DNA of 64,000 bases. It comes from an uncultured Clostridia bacterium. Lineage in GTDB: Bacteria > Bacillota > Clostridia > Christensenellales > UBA1242. The notes under the pieces are model-generated. The model was not told the DNA's origin and searched no databases. It worked only from the letters and a program-made list of their open reading frames with translations. A program made the position numbers and the translations under genes. The DNA lies in the NCBI GenBank assembly GCA_944384465.1, contig CALWTK010000001.1:62001-126000 (forward strand), given 5' to 3'. How positions within the stretch are numbered: the stretch's first letter is position 1; each line of letters starts with the position of its first letter. Shown here piece after piece: positions 34,466 through 44,193 of this stretch.

Positions 34466-35902
34466 TTATTTTAATACATTTTTTAATGTAATAGTTTTAG
34501 TTTTTGTCACTTGGTCGAATGTACTCATGACACCTTCAGTCCCAATACCTGACATCTTGTAGCCACCGAAAGGTATTTCAAAACTTCTATGGAAACTAGC
34601 CCCATTGATGACCGTGCCTCCGCACTCCAATTTTGAGCAAACTTTGAAAGCTGTGTTCATATCTCTTGTGAACACGCATCCACACAATCCATAGCAAGAT
34701 GAATTCGCTATCTCAACTGCTTCATCCACATTTTCACACGGAATGATGCTGACAACTGGAGCAAAGATTTCTTCATCCTTTGCAACATCTGCAGTCTTAG
34801 GTATATTAGTTATGACAGTAGGTTGCAATACCGCACCTTCCGCGTTACCACCCAACAAGATCTTTCCACCTTGAGCCACCGCTGTCTTAATCTGCTGGAC
34901 AGCTTTATCACAAGCAGCTTTTGTAACAAGCGCACCAATCTCAGTCTTTTTATCCAAAGGATTGCCTACAACAAGTTTTTTCAGACGTTCTACAACCTTG
35001 GCCTCAAACTCTTTCAACACTTCTTTTTCTACAATGAAGCGTTTGCTAGCGCAACAAACTTGCCCAGTGTTATACATCCTTCCCCAAACGACTTCTTCTA
35101 CCGCCAGATCAATATCCGCATCTTTGAGCACAATGAACGCATCATTGCCACCCAATTCGAGCGCCACATGTGCCATATGGGACGCCCCATTGGCGTAAAT
35201 TGATTTCCCGACTGCGGTCGACCCTGTGAATGTGATACCATGCACATCAGGATGCTTTGAGAGTGGATCTCCTGTCTTTAACCCCTCTCCTGTCAGCACT
35301 TGCACAACCCCATTAGGTAGTCCCGCTTGATGAAGAAGAGCGACCAGTTTGATAACTGTCAACGGATTTTGGTGTGGTGGTTTCACAATAATTGTGTTCC
35401 CAGCCAAAATTGACGGAGCCACCTTTTGATCAAACAAATCGCATGGAAAATTGAATGGCAATATTGCCACCATTACCCCCAAAGGTTCACGTACTGTGAA
35501 TTGAATTGAATACTCCTGCCCAGACTCTGTACCAGCAGGAATGGCATTACCATAAAGGTGTTTTGCTTTCTCCATAAACGCTGAAAAGCCGATTCTAATA
35601 TTGGCAATTTCACCATACGCTTGAGTGATAGGTTTACCCGTCTCTTTGGATAGTGTTTTTGCTAAATCGTCTTTATTTAGGTCAACCAAGTCAAGGAAAT
35701 CATCTAAAATATCCACCTTTTTATGGATAGGCACGTTCGCCCATGTCTTCCCTGCTTTTTTAGCGTATTCAACCGCTCTGTTCACATCTTTAGCGGTAGC
35801 GTTAGGGACAGTGTCAATCACCTTACCAGTATAAGGATTGACTATATTCATTGTAGATTTATCACTAGCATCTACCCATTTACCATTGATAATATTTTGC
35901 AT
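34466..35902 (-). CDS. NAD(P)-dependent aldehyde dehydrogenase
   Basis: 478 residues, full-length ALDH fold. Catalytic Glu in VALELGGNDAFIVL near 250 and catalytic Cys in NTGQVCCASKRF near 283; PFNFPCDLFDQKVAPSILAG and TFTGSTAVGKSI form the cofactor site. It oxidises an aldehyde to the acid (or, in reverse context, works with a dehydrogenase in fermentation). Closest in style to the GapN/succinate-semialdehyde-type family; the substrate is not determinable. AGGGG precedes ATG. Third gene of an operon with a FIST protein and an iron alcohol dehydrogenase, 12 nt downstream of the former. Confidence 0.92.
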   Translation of the reverse strand: MQNIINGKWVDASDKSTMNIVNPYTGKVIDTVPNATAKDVNRAVEYAKKAGKTWANVPIHKKVDILDDFLDLVDLNKDDLAKTLSKETGKPITQAYGEIANIRIGFSAFMEKAKHLYGNAIPAGTESGQEYSIQFTVREPLGVMVAILPFNFPCDLFDQKVAPSILAGNTIIVKPPHQNPLTVIKLVALLHQAGLPNGVVQVLTGEGLKTGDPLSKHPDVHGITFTGSTAVGKSIYANGASHMAHVALELGGNDAFIVLKDADIDLAVEEVVWGRMYNTGQVCCASKRFIVEKEVLKEFEAKVVERLKKLVVGNPLDKKTEIGALVTKAACDKAVQQIKTAVAQGGKILLGGNAEGAVLQPTVITNIPKTADVAKDEEIFAPVVSIIPCENVDEAVEIANSSCYGLCGCVFTRDMNTAFKVCSKLECGGTVINGASFHRSFEIPFGGYKMSGIGTEGVMSTFDQVTKTKTITLKNVLK

Positions 35903-35914
35903 ATTAACCCCCTA

Positions 35915-37084
35915 TTATTTAGTAAAAGCAGTGAATGAAAGCATCAATCCGCCAGTAGTATTTCTGCCATCATCTACATAACCATATTCACCAAACGTAA
36001 ATTCCATGATAAATGGAACGCCATTTACGTTCTTCTTGATCTCTTTATACACTTCATTGATCCTGCTATCAATCCCCGCACGTCTTCCACCGCAGTGTAC
36101 TAGGTGATAACAAACGGCTGGCTTAACTAGACGCTTATTTAATTCCTTCAAAGTTTTTCCAACAGAAGATATCAACTCATCAACAGTCGCTTCCATACGA
36201 ATGACTGTGGTCCCTTCTGCCAAGTTAGCGCCGATATTCATCGAATAGTCGTCATTTGCAAACATCGGATGACGAATGGCAATCAAATCTCCCAATCTAT
36301 CTTTAACCCCTAGCGGACTTGTGATAGTAGCAGACAACAATTTGTCTCCCATCAGTTCGCTTGGTTTCATACCACGCCAACTAGCATATTTTTTGACGGC
36401 AGCAGTACCATCAATAGACACCAACTGCCTTGTACCTTCCACTTTGGTAATGATACCCATATCTTTTGTCTCTCTATAGGCACCTGTAAACTCATTTACA
36501 AACCCACCTTTCATGTATATCAAAGCGACAGCAACGCCTTCGCTAGTGACTTTACCATCTAGATAAAGTTTCCAATTTCCACTGATTGTATTGTCCGCAG
36601 CTGAACCACCAAACAATGGAACTCTACCTACAACTCTATTCGCCCCTTTCAAGAAAAATTCTTCTTCCGTAGGGCTAGCTGCCATATACATGACATCTGG
36701 TTCGTCACCGACTGGCATTTTGGTCATAATACGTGCGTGTTTTGTAGCAGCTTCACCCGCGTCTCTAGCACTTTGATACGCTTTCCTATCAGCAAAACCG
36801 ACGCCAACGACCATATTTGGATCACTGAGCACCATGATACCTACAAAAGGTTTGTTCCCGCCGACATACCCTTCTGGCATGATGACCCCGGTGAAACTCG
36901 TGTTTCCGATTACTGGGCAAGAATATACTTCCTTTATCCCTTTGATAACATCTTTGATCTTGTAATCACAACTCATATATGCAAAAACTAATTTTGCATC
37001 TTTTGATTTTCCGGCCATTTTAGCCGCTTCTAGCCCTGCCTCATACGCCACTTTGTTGGTACTAAACCCTGTTAATGCTTTCAT
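35915..37084 (-). CDS. FIST-domain sensor protein
   Basis: 389 residues with FIST N (KALTGFSTNKVAYEAGLEAA ... VIGNTSFTGVIMPEGYV) and FIST C (residues about 215-389, ending CYHLVHCGGRRA ... FTFGEYGYVDDGRNTTGGLM). FIST domains bind small ligands and are usually signal-input modules attached to kinases or chemoreceptors; here the protein is stand-alone, with no membrane segment or output domain. It is encoded between an alcohol and an aldehyde dehydrogenase, which suggests it binds the substrate or product of that pathway. AAGGAGG precedes ATG. Confidence 0.88.
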   Translation of the reverse strand: MKALTGFSTNKVAYEAGLEAAKMAGKSKDAKLVFAYMSCDYKIKDVIKGIKEVYSCPVIGNTSFTGVIMPEGYVGGNKPFVGIMVLSDPNMVVGVGFADRKAYQSARDAGEAATKHARIMTKMPVGDEPDVMYMAASPTEEEFFLKGANRVVGRVPLFGGSAADNTISGNWKLYLDGKVTSEGVAVALIYMKGGFVNEFTGAYRETKDMGIITKVEGTRQLVSIDGTAAVKKYASWRGMKPSELMGDKLLSATITSPLGVKDRLGDLIAIRHPMFANDDYSMNIGANLAEGTTVIRMEATVDELISSVGKTLKELNKRLVKPAVCYHLVHCGGRRAGIDSRINEVYKEIKKNVNGVPFIMEFTFGEYGYVDDGRNTTGGLMLSFTAFTK

Positions 37085-37105
37085 AAATTTCCCCTCCTTT
37101 TTTTA

Positions 37106-38260
37106 TTAAAGCAATGATTTGTACAATTTTTTAATATCATTCACACTGGTTGGTCGCGGATTCCCACCTGTGCAAACATCATTATAAGCGTCCACACTCA
37201 GCACGTCTAAATCTTTTTCTTGTATGCCGAATTCTGAAAGTGATGTCGGTATATTCAATTCTTTGCTCAACTTTTTCACTGCGTTTATAGCAAGAGTTAT
37301 ACATTTTTCATCGGTCGCCTTTTTCGTGTCAATGCCAAAACATTCAGCTATCAACCTATATTTTGATTTTGCATTGGAGTCCGCGTTGTATTTCATAACT
37401 GTAGGCAATATCATGGCGTTTGCGACGCCGTGTGCTATATCAAATCGCCCACCCAAAGGGTGCGCCATAGAGTGCACTATCCCCAAGCCAACATTACTGA
37501 ACCCCATTCCGACAATGTATTGGGCATACGCCATTTTCTCACGTGCTTCAATGTCATTTCCATTCTTGTAAGCAAGTGGCAAATATTTGGCGATCGTCCT
37601 GATACTCTCAAGAGCGAACATGTCGCTGAACTGTGTGGCACCCTTGGTGATCAAACTCTCAATAGCATGTGTCAATGCGTCCATGCCAGTGCTGGCGGTA
37701 AGTCCTTTCGGCATAGATTGCATAAGCTCTGCATCGACTATAGACATGATTGGAATATCATGCGGATCAACACACACCATTTTCTTTTTCTTCTTAGTAT
37801 CAGTGATCACATAATTTATCGTAACTTCGGCAGCAGTACCACTTGTCGTAGGCATAGCAATTACAGGGAACGCTTTGTTCCTTGTGTCCACAGCACCATT
37901 CAAACTGACCACATCATAATGCTCTTTGTTGTTCTTTATGATTGCAATTGCCTTCGCTGTATCAATAACACTCCCACCGCCGACAGCAATTATCACATCC
38001 GCCTTTGATTTTTTCAAAGCTGCCAACCCTAGATGCACATTTTCAATAGTTGGATTAGGTTTGATATTGGAAAATATGAAATATTTGATATTAGCCTCGT
38101 CCAAAATGTTGCTAACTTTTAGTAAAACTCCACTTTTTATGATCGTGTCATCAGATACCAAAAGGACCTTCTTAAATCCCCTTTTCTTCAATTCGTCTTT
38201 TAGACAACTTCTAGCATTCGCACCTAAATAGACACACTCGTTAAAAATATAACGCTCCAT
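37106..38260 (-). CDS. Iron-containing alcohol dehydrogenase
   Basis: 384 residues. NAD-binding GGGSVIDTAKAIAI (about 95-108), FPVIAMPTTSGTAAE and the metal-ligand region DALTHAIES, MAHPLGG and DIAHGVANA give the usual Asp and three His ligands. These enzymes interconvert alcohols and aldehydes with NAD(P)H; substrate unknown. First gene of the three-gene operon with AGGAGGGG before ATG. Confidence 0.95.
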   Translation of the reverse strand: MERYIFNECVYLGANARSCLKDELKKRGFKKVLLVSDDTIIKSGVLLKVSNILDEANIKYFIFSNIKPNPTIENVHLGLAALKKSKADVIIAVGGGSVIDTAKAIAIIKNNKEHYDVVSLNGAVDTRNKAFPVIAMPTTSGTAAEVTINYVITDTKKKKKMVCVDPHDIPIMSIVDAELMQSMPKGLTASTGMDALTHAIESLITKGATQFSDMFALESIRTIAKYLPLAYKNGNDIEAREKMAYAQYIVGMGFSNVGLGIVHSMAHPLGGRFDIAHGVANAMILPTVMKYNADSNAKSKYRLIAECFGIDTKKATDEKCITLAINAVKKLSKELNIPTSLSEFGIQEKDLDVLSVDAYNDVCTGGNPRPTSVNDIKKLYKSLL

Positions 38261-38881
38261 TACCCCTCCTATTTAGATATATTATAATATAAATTGTCGT
38301 AAAAGTCATTTATTTTGAACAATTTTTGGAAATTTGTAAAATAAAAATTTTGTGATAACGATTCAAAACTGAAGACATATTGAGCAATTTTTTTAATTTT
38401 GTATTTTAGTTTAAAAGCAATACAAATTATTATATTAATTTAAATTAAAACAAGAAAAATAATTGTATTACTTAGTTACATGGCAACATTTTCAATCTCT
38501 GTAATTATAGCTATAAACTTGCATTTAATTATACAGGCTTTATATCTAACCTTTTTTTAATAATATTAAATTATCTATAGTCTTTTAAGCATTTATTAAA
38601 TATTAATACTCTTACAGTATCAATATAATATACTTTTTTATTTTATTTAATAATTATTTAATAATTATCTATTAAAATTATTAATAGAATTTTTAGTGTA
38701 TTGTATGATATATACAAAAAATTTTGAAAAATCTAGATGTTACACATAAAATTCAACATTTAGTTTATAATAAAATTGATATTATCAATAATGTCAATGA
38801 AAAAAACAAAAAATTAAAAATTTATTTAATTGATTTGTTTATTAAATTTCTACAATATAATTTTTAAAAAAGGAGAAAAAT
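38261..38881. promoter_or_regulatory. Long AT-rich divergent intergenic region
   Basis: 620 nt without a gene. On the right is the promoter of the duplicated-domain lipoprotein: TATAAT at 38856-38861 and AAGGAG before ATG 38882. On the left is the operon promoter (TATAAT-like TATTATAAT at 38279-38287). The middle is about 85% A+T with many short A/T runs and no stable GC hairpin. Confidence 0.6.
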
Positions 38882-40411
38882 ATGAAAAAATTAGCACTCG
38901 ACATGAAAAAAATTGCTGTTTTATTAATTGTCACCGCTCTTATTATCACATCTGTATTTGTATTATCCGCTTGCGGTGATGACAACAATGAGAATAACAA
39001 TAACAACAATACGAATTCCAATTTGTATAACATTGATTTTAACGGAAATATTGCTGGAGAAAAATACAATGTTGCAGGCACTAGTTGGGAACAATCTCAT
39101 GAAGACGGGTTCGAAGCGGTCTACACTCTTGTTGGTGAAGTCCCTTACAACAAAGCTGTAGCTGATCAAATGGGTTACACTGATGGTAGAGAAAACTTCG
39201 CTCTCATTAGATTTACTTCTGACGTCGTAAATAAAGTGAACTATGACGAGGCAACGCAAGATGGCTTCTATGCTGAGATCACCAATTTCTACGGCACCGA
39301 CCACCAAGCTGAACCCTCTATCAAGCATGGCGGATTCTCTTCTGGCAATGCCACCACTTCTCAAACGACCTATTTCTTGTACCAAGGCGTTGACGACACT
39401 GTACGTACTATGACAGTGAAAATCAGTTTTGATGGTACAGAAGAAAACGCGCGTCTATACAAATTCGTAATCGACCCAACTAACTACACTCTTGAAGCTC
39501 GTCCTATCCTATACAACATTGATTTTAACGGAAATATTGTTGGAGAAAAATACAATGTTGCAGGCACTAGTTGGGAACAAGCTCATGAAGACGGGTTCGA
39601 AGCGGTCTACACTCTTGTTGGTGAAGTCCCTTACAACAAAGCTGTCGCTGACCAAATGGGTTACACTGATGGTAGAGAAAACTTCGCTCTCATCAGATTT
39701 ACTTCTGACGTCGTAAACAAAGTGAACTATGACGAAGCCACACAAGAAGGTTTCTATGCTGAAATCACCAATTTCTACGGCACCGACCACCAAGCTGAAC
39801 CTTCTATCAAGCATGGCGGATTCTCTTCTGGCAATGCCACCACTTCTCAAACGACCTATTTCTTGTACCAAGGCGTTGACGACATTGTTCGCACAATGAC
39901 AGTGAAAATCAGTTTTGATGGTACAGAAGAAAACGCGCGTCTATACAAATTCGTAATCGACCCAGCTAACTACACTCTTGAATCTGCTCCAGCATTGCAA
40001 GTAGTGAATTCACCTGTATCAATCAGCGATGTTGAATTTGAAAATGCTGTAGATTTTAGTATCACTGAAATTGAACCTAATAGATATATTGCCAACGGAA
40101 ATGTAGCTACTATGACTGCTGAACATGCAGAAGCATTTTGGGCAGGAGTCGCTAAAGCGGGTGATAAATATGTTATCTTGCACCTAACCTTTGACGCAAA
40201 TTCAACTATAAAATATGGATTTGTGGACAATCTAGACACTGATTTATCTGACACAGCAAAATCTTTTGAAGCAAACGGCATGACAAGTGAAGACTTCATA
40301 TTGCGTGTAAATCCAGACTCTTCGAATATGATCTGGAAAGTAGAAGTTAGCAATGGCGCTAATACAACGACATATACAGTAGATATGAGCAATTTAACTT
40401 ATAGTTTATAA
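38882..40411 (+). CDS. Lipoprotein with two near-identical 162-residue domains
   Basis: 509 residues. Signal peptide with lipobox VLSAC (Cys31) and an Asn-rich linker, then two tandem copies of a beta-rich domain beginning LYNIDFNGNI (residues 48 and 210). The copies differ at only about six positions (for example A/V, S/A, D/E, T/I, T/A), so the duplication is very recent. A third, unrelated C-terminal domain (about 375-509) resembles the same beta style. No enzyme motif; a surface binding protein is likely. AAGGAG precedes ATG. The DNA repeats are listed separately. Confidence 0.85.
   Translation: MKKLALDMKKIAVLLIVTALIITSVFVLSACGDDNNENNNNNNTNSNLYNIDFNGNIAGEKYNVAGTSWEQSHEDGFEAVYTLVGEVPYNKAVADQMGYTDGRENFALIRFTSDVVNKVNYDEATQDGFYAEITNFYGTDHQAEPSIKHGGFSSGNATTSQTTYFLYQGVDDTVRTMTVKISFDGTEENARLYKFVIDPTNYTLEARPILYNIDFNGNIVGEKYNVAGTSWEQAHEDGFEAVYTLVGEVPYNKAVADQMGYTDGRENFALIRFTSDVVNKVNYDEATQEGFYAEITNFYGTDHQAEPSIKHGGFSSGNATTSQTTYFLYQGVDDIVRTMTVKISFDGTEENARLYKFVIDPANYTLESAPALQVVNSPVSISDVEFENAVDFSITEIEPNRYIANGNVATMTAEHAEAFWAGVAKAGDKYVILHLTFDANSTIKYGFVDNLDTDLSDTAKSFEANGMTSEDFILRVNPDSSNMIWKVEVSNGANTTTYTVDMSNLTYSL
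39023..39508 (+). repeat. Direct repeat unit 1 of 486 bp
   Basis: First of two adjacent in-frame units of 162 codons; mostly identical to 39509-39994 at the nucleotide level with scattered, partly synonymous changes. Confidence 0.95.
39509..39994 (+). repeat. Direct repeat unit 2 of 486 bp
   Basis: Second unit, head to tail with the first; similarity ends around the TLE tripeptide close to 39985. Confidence 0.95.
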
Positions 40412-40416
40412 GGCAA

Positions 40417-40446
40417 AAAAATCTAGTTAAATAACTAGATTTTTTA
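40417..40446. terminator. Bidirectional terminator between the lipoprotein gene and gltX
   Basis: Stem AAATCTAGTTA/TAACTAGATTT flanked by A and T runs; the stop codon of gltX lies at its right edge. Confidence 0.9.
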
Positions 40447-42102
40447 TTTCGCCAAATATTTTATCAACTTATTTATGCGCCATTTGCACTCTTCCATCCC
40501 TAAAATTTTCATGATGGAATAGAGTTCTGGGCTATTCTCACTGCCAGTGATTGATATTCGCACGAATTTTGATGCAGTGGCGACATTTCCCGCGTACATT
40601 GTTGGGACCTGCTTATACAATTTGTTGTCTACAAAGTTATGTCTATTAGCTACTTCCTTTAGATTGTCAAACCAGTCCTGGTTGCTGGCTAATTCGGTGT
40701 ATTGTTCCTGATAGTCCTTCAAAAATGCTACAAGATCATCTTTGCTCTCGACTCCGTCAACATTAAATACGGGCTCAAAATTAGGTAATACATATTTATA
40801 TAAATCCAAAACTTCACTAAAATATGTGATGTCTTTTCTAGGGCGGTCCCCGCCACGATCTATAGACAATATTTGTAGAAGTTTTTGTTTATTTGAAGAT
40901 AATATGTCCACTTTTGCTTTGTCCCACTCACTCGCCCACTTGACAGTCTCGTCATATACTTCTTCAGCGGTCATTTTAGAAATAATTGTTTTTGATATAT
41001 CGTTCAATTTCATAAAGTCGAACAGTGGACTACTCACACCAATTTTTTTCAAACTAAAAGGAAATTCTGTATATGGCAGAGTAGGATTATTCTTTCTCCA
41101 AATTTCAAAGTCGCTATTGAGTAGCGTGAGAAGATACTCTATCACCGCCACAATAGGATACCCTTTCTCCAGGAAATAACTGACGTTAGCAAAAGGATCC
41201 TTTCTTTTACTCAATTTTCGCTTGTTCCCACTTTCTTCATCCAAAATACAGATGTTAGGCGTGTGTGCATATTTAAACGGCTTGAACCCAAACGCTCTAT
41301 TTAGTTCAATATGAACAGGCAGCGATTGGTACCAGTCCTGCCCGCGGACAATTATAGTGGTCTTCATCAAATGGTCGTCAACAACGTGCGCAAAAGCATA
41401 GACAGGTACGCCGTTGGATTTTATCAAAATATCATCCCTTGCATTTTCGCGCAGGTCACGCTTGCCCATTATCTCATCTTTGAATTCATGTGTCTTCTGT
41501 ATGTCGCCCGTGCTCTTCAGTCTCAAAGCAAAGGATTTTCCCTGCTCTAAATTTGCTTTTATCTCATCCAAAGTAAGATCTCTGCATGAGTCCTTTACTT
41601 CTAAGTCTGAAGACTCATTCAATTCTTTTTCTCGCCTTTTCAGGATTTCATCTTTGCCTGAGGCTGATGCGCAAAAACAAGGGAACGCTCTTCCCAATCT
41701 CACCAATTCATGTGCAAAGGCATTATAAATATCCAATCTGTTTGATTGAACGTACGGTCCATACTTTCCTATCTCTTCCTGACCACCACGATAACCCTCG
41801 TCTGGCTTTAGTCCAAAGCGGACTAGCATGTCGTACGCAATCTCTCCTGCATTCTTTATTTCACGTTTCGCATCAGTATCTTCTAGACGCAAATAGAAAA
41901 TCCCATTCGTAACGTTTGCCAACAACCTGTGTATCAGCGCCTGCATTAGATGACCTATATGCAAATAACCTGTTGGACTAGGTCCAAGTCTTGTCACTTC
42001 GCCATTGACATCTCTATCTTTGTATTTTTCAAAATAATAGGACACATCCTTGACATTTGGATATAATAGATCCGCTAGTTCAGCAAATTCCTTTTCCGTC
42101 AT
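40444..42102 (-). CDS. gltX: Glutamyl-tRNA synthetase
   Basis: About 552 residues. Class I signatures: RLGPSPTGYLHIGHLMQAL with HIGH near 46 and KRKLSKRKDPF near 296. The C-terminal domain is the helical anticodon-binding type of GluRS. In this lineage it may also load Glu onto tRNA-Gln, with later amidation. ATG 42102 is chosen: GGAG is 7 nt upstream and overlaps the stop of the upstream lipoprotein gene. Last gene of a three-gene run with two envelope proteins. Confidence 0.95.
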   Translation of the reverse strand: MTEKEFAELADLLYPNVKDVSYYFEKYKDRDVNGEVTRLGPSPTGYLHIGHLMQALIHRLLANVTNGIFYLRLEDTDAKREIKNAGEIAYDMLVRFGLKPDEGYRGGQEEIGKYGPYVQSNRLDIYNAFAHELVRLGRAFPCFCASASGKDEILKRREKELNESSDLEVKDSCRDLTLDEIKANLEQGKSFALRLKSTGDIQKTHEFKDEIMGKRDLRENARDDILIKSNGVPVYAFAHVVDDHLMKTTIIVRGQDWYQSLPVHIELNRAFGFKPFKYAHTPNICILDEESGNKRKLSKRKDPFANVSYFLEKGYPIVAVIEYLLTLLNSDFEIWRKNNPTLPYTEFPFSLKKIGVSSPLFDFMKLNDISKTIISKMTAEEVYDETVKWASEWDKAKVDILSSNKQKLLQILSIDRGGDRPRKDITYFSEVLDLYKYVLPNFEPVFNVDGVESKDDLVAFLKDYQEQYTELASNQDWFDNLKEVANRHNFVDNKLYKQVPTMYAGNVATASKFVRISITGSENSPELYSIMKILGMEECKWRINKLIKYLAK

Positions 42103-42104
42103 CA

Positions 42105-43214
42105 CTAAACTCCTATACTGGACAAAATTTCGACCAGCACATTGTTATAATTATCTAGCAAAACTTTGTGATTGTCTATTATTTCAACGCAAATCAACTC
42201 ATAAGTGGTCGCGTTGACGTCATCAATGATTACAGTATAGACAATATCAGCTCTAGCTTGATTATACATATCCAAATCATTGTATAATGCTGCTTGTACA
42301 TTATATAATTCTATTGCTAAATTATAGAAGTTTTGCTTCAAAGTGGCGGACGAATTTATAGTAGAAGCGATTGATGGATCAAAAGACTTGTCAATGTCTG
42401 CGACCTGTGCCATATAAGTTGAATAGTTTTCTTCCAAAGATGCGAACACTCCATTCACTTGTGTAGTATATGCTGTCGACAATTTTCCGCCACTAACATA
42501 TAATTCAGTATAAATTTCAGTCAAATTAGCTATCTGTAATTTCAATTTTGCATTCAAATTTGATGTCACACTCAAAGCATCAAAGTCATCTACACTTTGA
42601 TCATAATAATTTGGATTAGCATTATTCAACGCATAATCAAAGTAAATTTCAGCCAACGTATCGGTCAAAGCGTACACTGAAGAAAATAACATATCATAAC
42701 TATCAAAAAGGTTTTTCAGCCTTGTCATGCATGACTCGTTCGTGATATCCACATTAGAGTTGATGTTGAACCTCAAGCGTTCCGCCACCATATTGATGTC
42801 CGCATCCACAGTCCTCAAAGCAGCATTGAAGTTGTCTAAATTTTGTTTCAATTCATTTTTCAAGCTCTGTGGAGCTTCAATACTATCTGTCGAACATATA
42901 TCGATATAATTATACACAAAAGACATGCTATTGCTAAATAAAGGATTATAATAAGTCCCTAAATAAGTATAAGGAACAGTGGTGTTGATAGCATTAGTAA
43001 AATATTGTTCATCTTGATAGACAAAATTGGAATAATCAAATTCAAATTCATTATCAATAGTCAGATTGACATTTTCATAATTGTTGGCGATTGAATAAAA
43101 GTCATTTGAAAGATTAGTTAGACTATAATCGTTGTCATCCCCGCACGCAGTGAAAATCAAAGCTCCTGGTATTAGGAACAAACACAATATTAAACTCAAC
43201 ACTCTTTTTTTCAT
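42105..43214 (-). CDS. Lipoprotein of unknown function
   Basis: 369 residues. Signal peptide with lipobox FTAC (Cys24), then a mature part that is helical, Asn/Asp-rich and free of recognisable motifs; periodic Leu and Ile suggest long helical bundles. It starts 2 nt after the stop of the upstream gene (TAG-AT-ATG) and ends just before gltX, so it is cotranscribed with both. Likely partner of the membrane protein encoded upstream. Confidence 0.85.
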   Translation of the reverse strand: MKKRVLSLILCLFLIPGALIFTACGDDNDYSLTNLSNDFYSIANNYENVNLTIDNEFEFDYSNFVYQDEQYFTNAINTTVPYTYLGTYYNPLFSNSMSFVYNYIDICSTDSIEAPQSLKNELKQNLDNFNAALRTVDADINMVAERLRFNINSNVDITNESCMTRLKNLFDSYDMLFSSVYALTDTLAEIYFDYALNNANPNYYDQSVDDFDALSVTSNLNAKLKLQIANLTEIYTELYVSGGKLSTAYTTQVNGVFASLEENYSTYMAQVADIDKSFDPSIASTINSSATLKQNFYNLAIELYNVQAALYNDLDMYNQARADIVYTVIIDDVNATTYELICVEIIDNHKVLLDNYNNVLVEILSSIGV

Positions 43215-43216
43215 AT

Positions 43217-44071
43217 CTACATCCCAAAAATTTCTCTAAAATAATATGCCACTCTCTGTTCATTTGTAGAATTATTGTCAATACTAGTCGTGTTGTTTAC
43301 AATCCTAGCAAAGTCTGCTGCCAAATCCGTCTCGTTGCATTGAGAATAATATTCAATGAAATTGTTATTCAAATATGAATAGTCACCGGCAGACGAATTG
43401 TTGGTGTTCAAATATCCGTTTTCAAATTGCAAATAAGTATTCACAAGGTTGATATTCGCGCTATTTGCTATCTGCCTCAATCCGTTGATATTATTAGTGA
43501 CATTAGTGAAAGTATTGGTAACAATATTTATATATAGGTCAATCATGCTAAATTTTATATCCGCATTAGCATAAGGTAATATATTAACAATTTCTGAATT
43601 GATTATATTCATCAAGTCCGCATATGCCACAATATAAGAACACAGCGCATCATAAAGTTCGTTCGACCCCGTCATCCTGTCAAAAGACGCACTGTCGCAT
43701 TTCACAATATACTCATCCATGATGGCGTCAATACTATCTTGCAATGAATATATAGCATCCAACCTATCTACTATTCTATCCTCATCTATTCCCTTTTCTT
43801 TAGCGTGTATCAGATAATAGTTCAAAATCGTGGTCATTTCATTCATCTTTGAATCTGTCGTGATAATTAAATCAAATCTAGAATTAGCTAGTCCATTCAC
43901 ACGCTCTATCTTGGCGTCAAAATCTTTATTTTTGACACCATATACAAATTCGCTAACTGATGCCGATGCGTCGATCTGATCTCTCATATGGGAGTAAAAG
44001 AAATAACAAGTACCTGCTACCGCCCCAACGACTAAAACAATGATCACCAACACCTTCAAAAACTTTTTCAT
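43217..44071 (-). CDS. Membrane-anchored helical protein of unknown function
   Basis: 284 residues. One N-terminal membrane helix (about 4-27) followed by an outside domain made mostly of helices (repeated N, I, D). No motif recognised; similar style to the lipoprotein encoded next. ATG 44071 has no ribosome-binding site but is 6 nt from a perfect promoter (TTGACA-17-TATAAT), so it should be leaderless. First gene of the run ending in gltX. Confidence 0.8.
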   Translation of the reverse strand: MKKFLKVLVIIVLVVGAVAGTCYFFYSHMRDQIDASASVSEFVYGVKNKDFDAKIERVNGLANSRFDLIITTDSKMNEMTTILNYYLIHAKEKGIDEDRIVDRLDAIYSLQDSIDAIMDEYIVKCDSASFDRMTGSNELYDALCSYIVAYADLMNIINSEIVNILPYANADIKFSMIDLYINIVTNTFTNVTNNINGLRQIANSANINLVNTYLQFENGYLNTNNSSAGDYSYLNNNFIEYYSQCNETDLAADFARIVNNTTSIDNNSTNEQRVAYYFREIFGM

Positions 44072-44077
44072 GTTTTA

Positions 44078-44106
44078 ATTATAATATTTTCAAAAATGAT
44101 TGTCAA
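44078..44106 (-). promoter_or_regulatory. Consensus promoter giving a leaderless transcript
   Basis: TTGACA (44106-44101), 17-nt spacer, TATAAT (44083-44078), then 6 nt to ATG 44071. Both boxes match consensus exactly. Confidence 0.85.
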
Positions 44107-44159
44107 TAATATTTATAAATTAACAATATTTTACAGCTTGTAAACAATATGAAATTTCT

Positions 44160-44187
44160 TTGATAAAATTTTTAAATGTGCTATACT
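44160..44187 (+). promoter_or_regulatory. Promoter giving a leaderless SDR transcript
   Basis: TTGATA (44160-44165), 16-nt spacer ending in TGTGC, TATACT (44182-44187), then 6 nt to ATG 44194. Confidence 0.8.
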
Positions 44188-44193
44188 AAAAAT

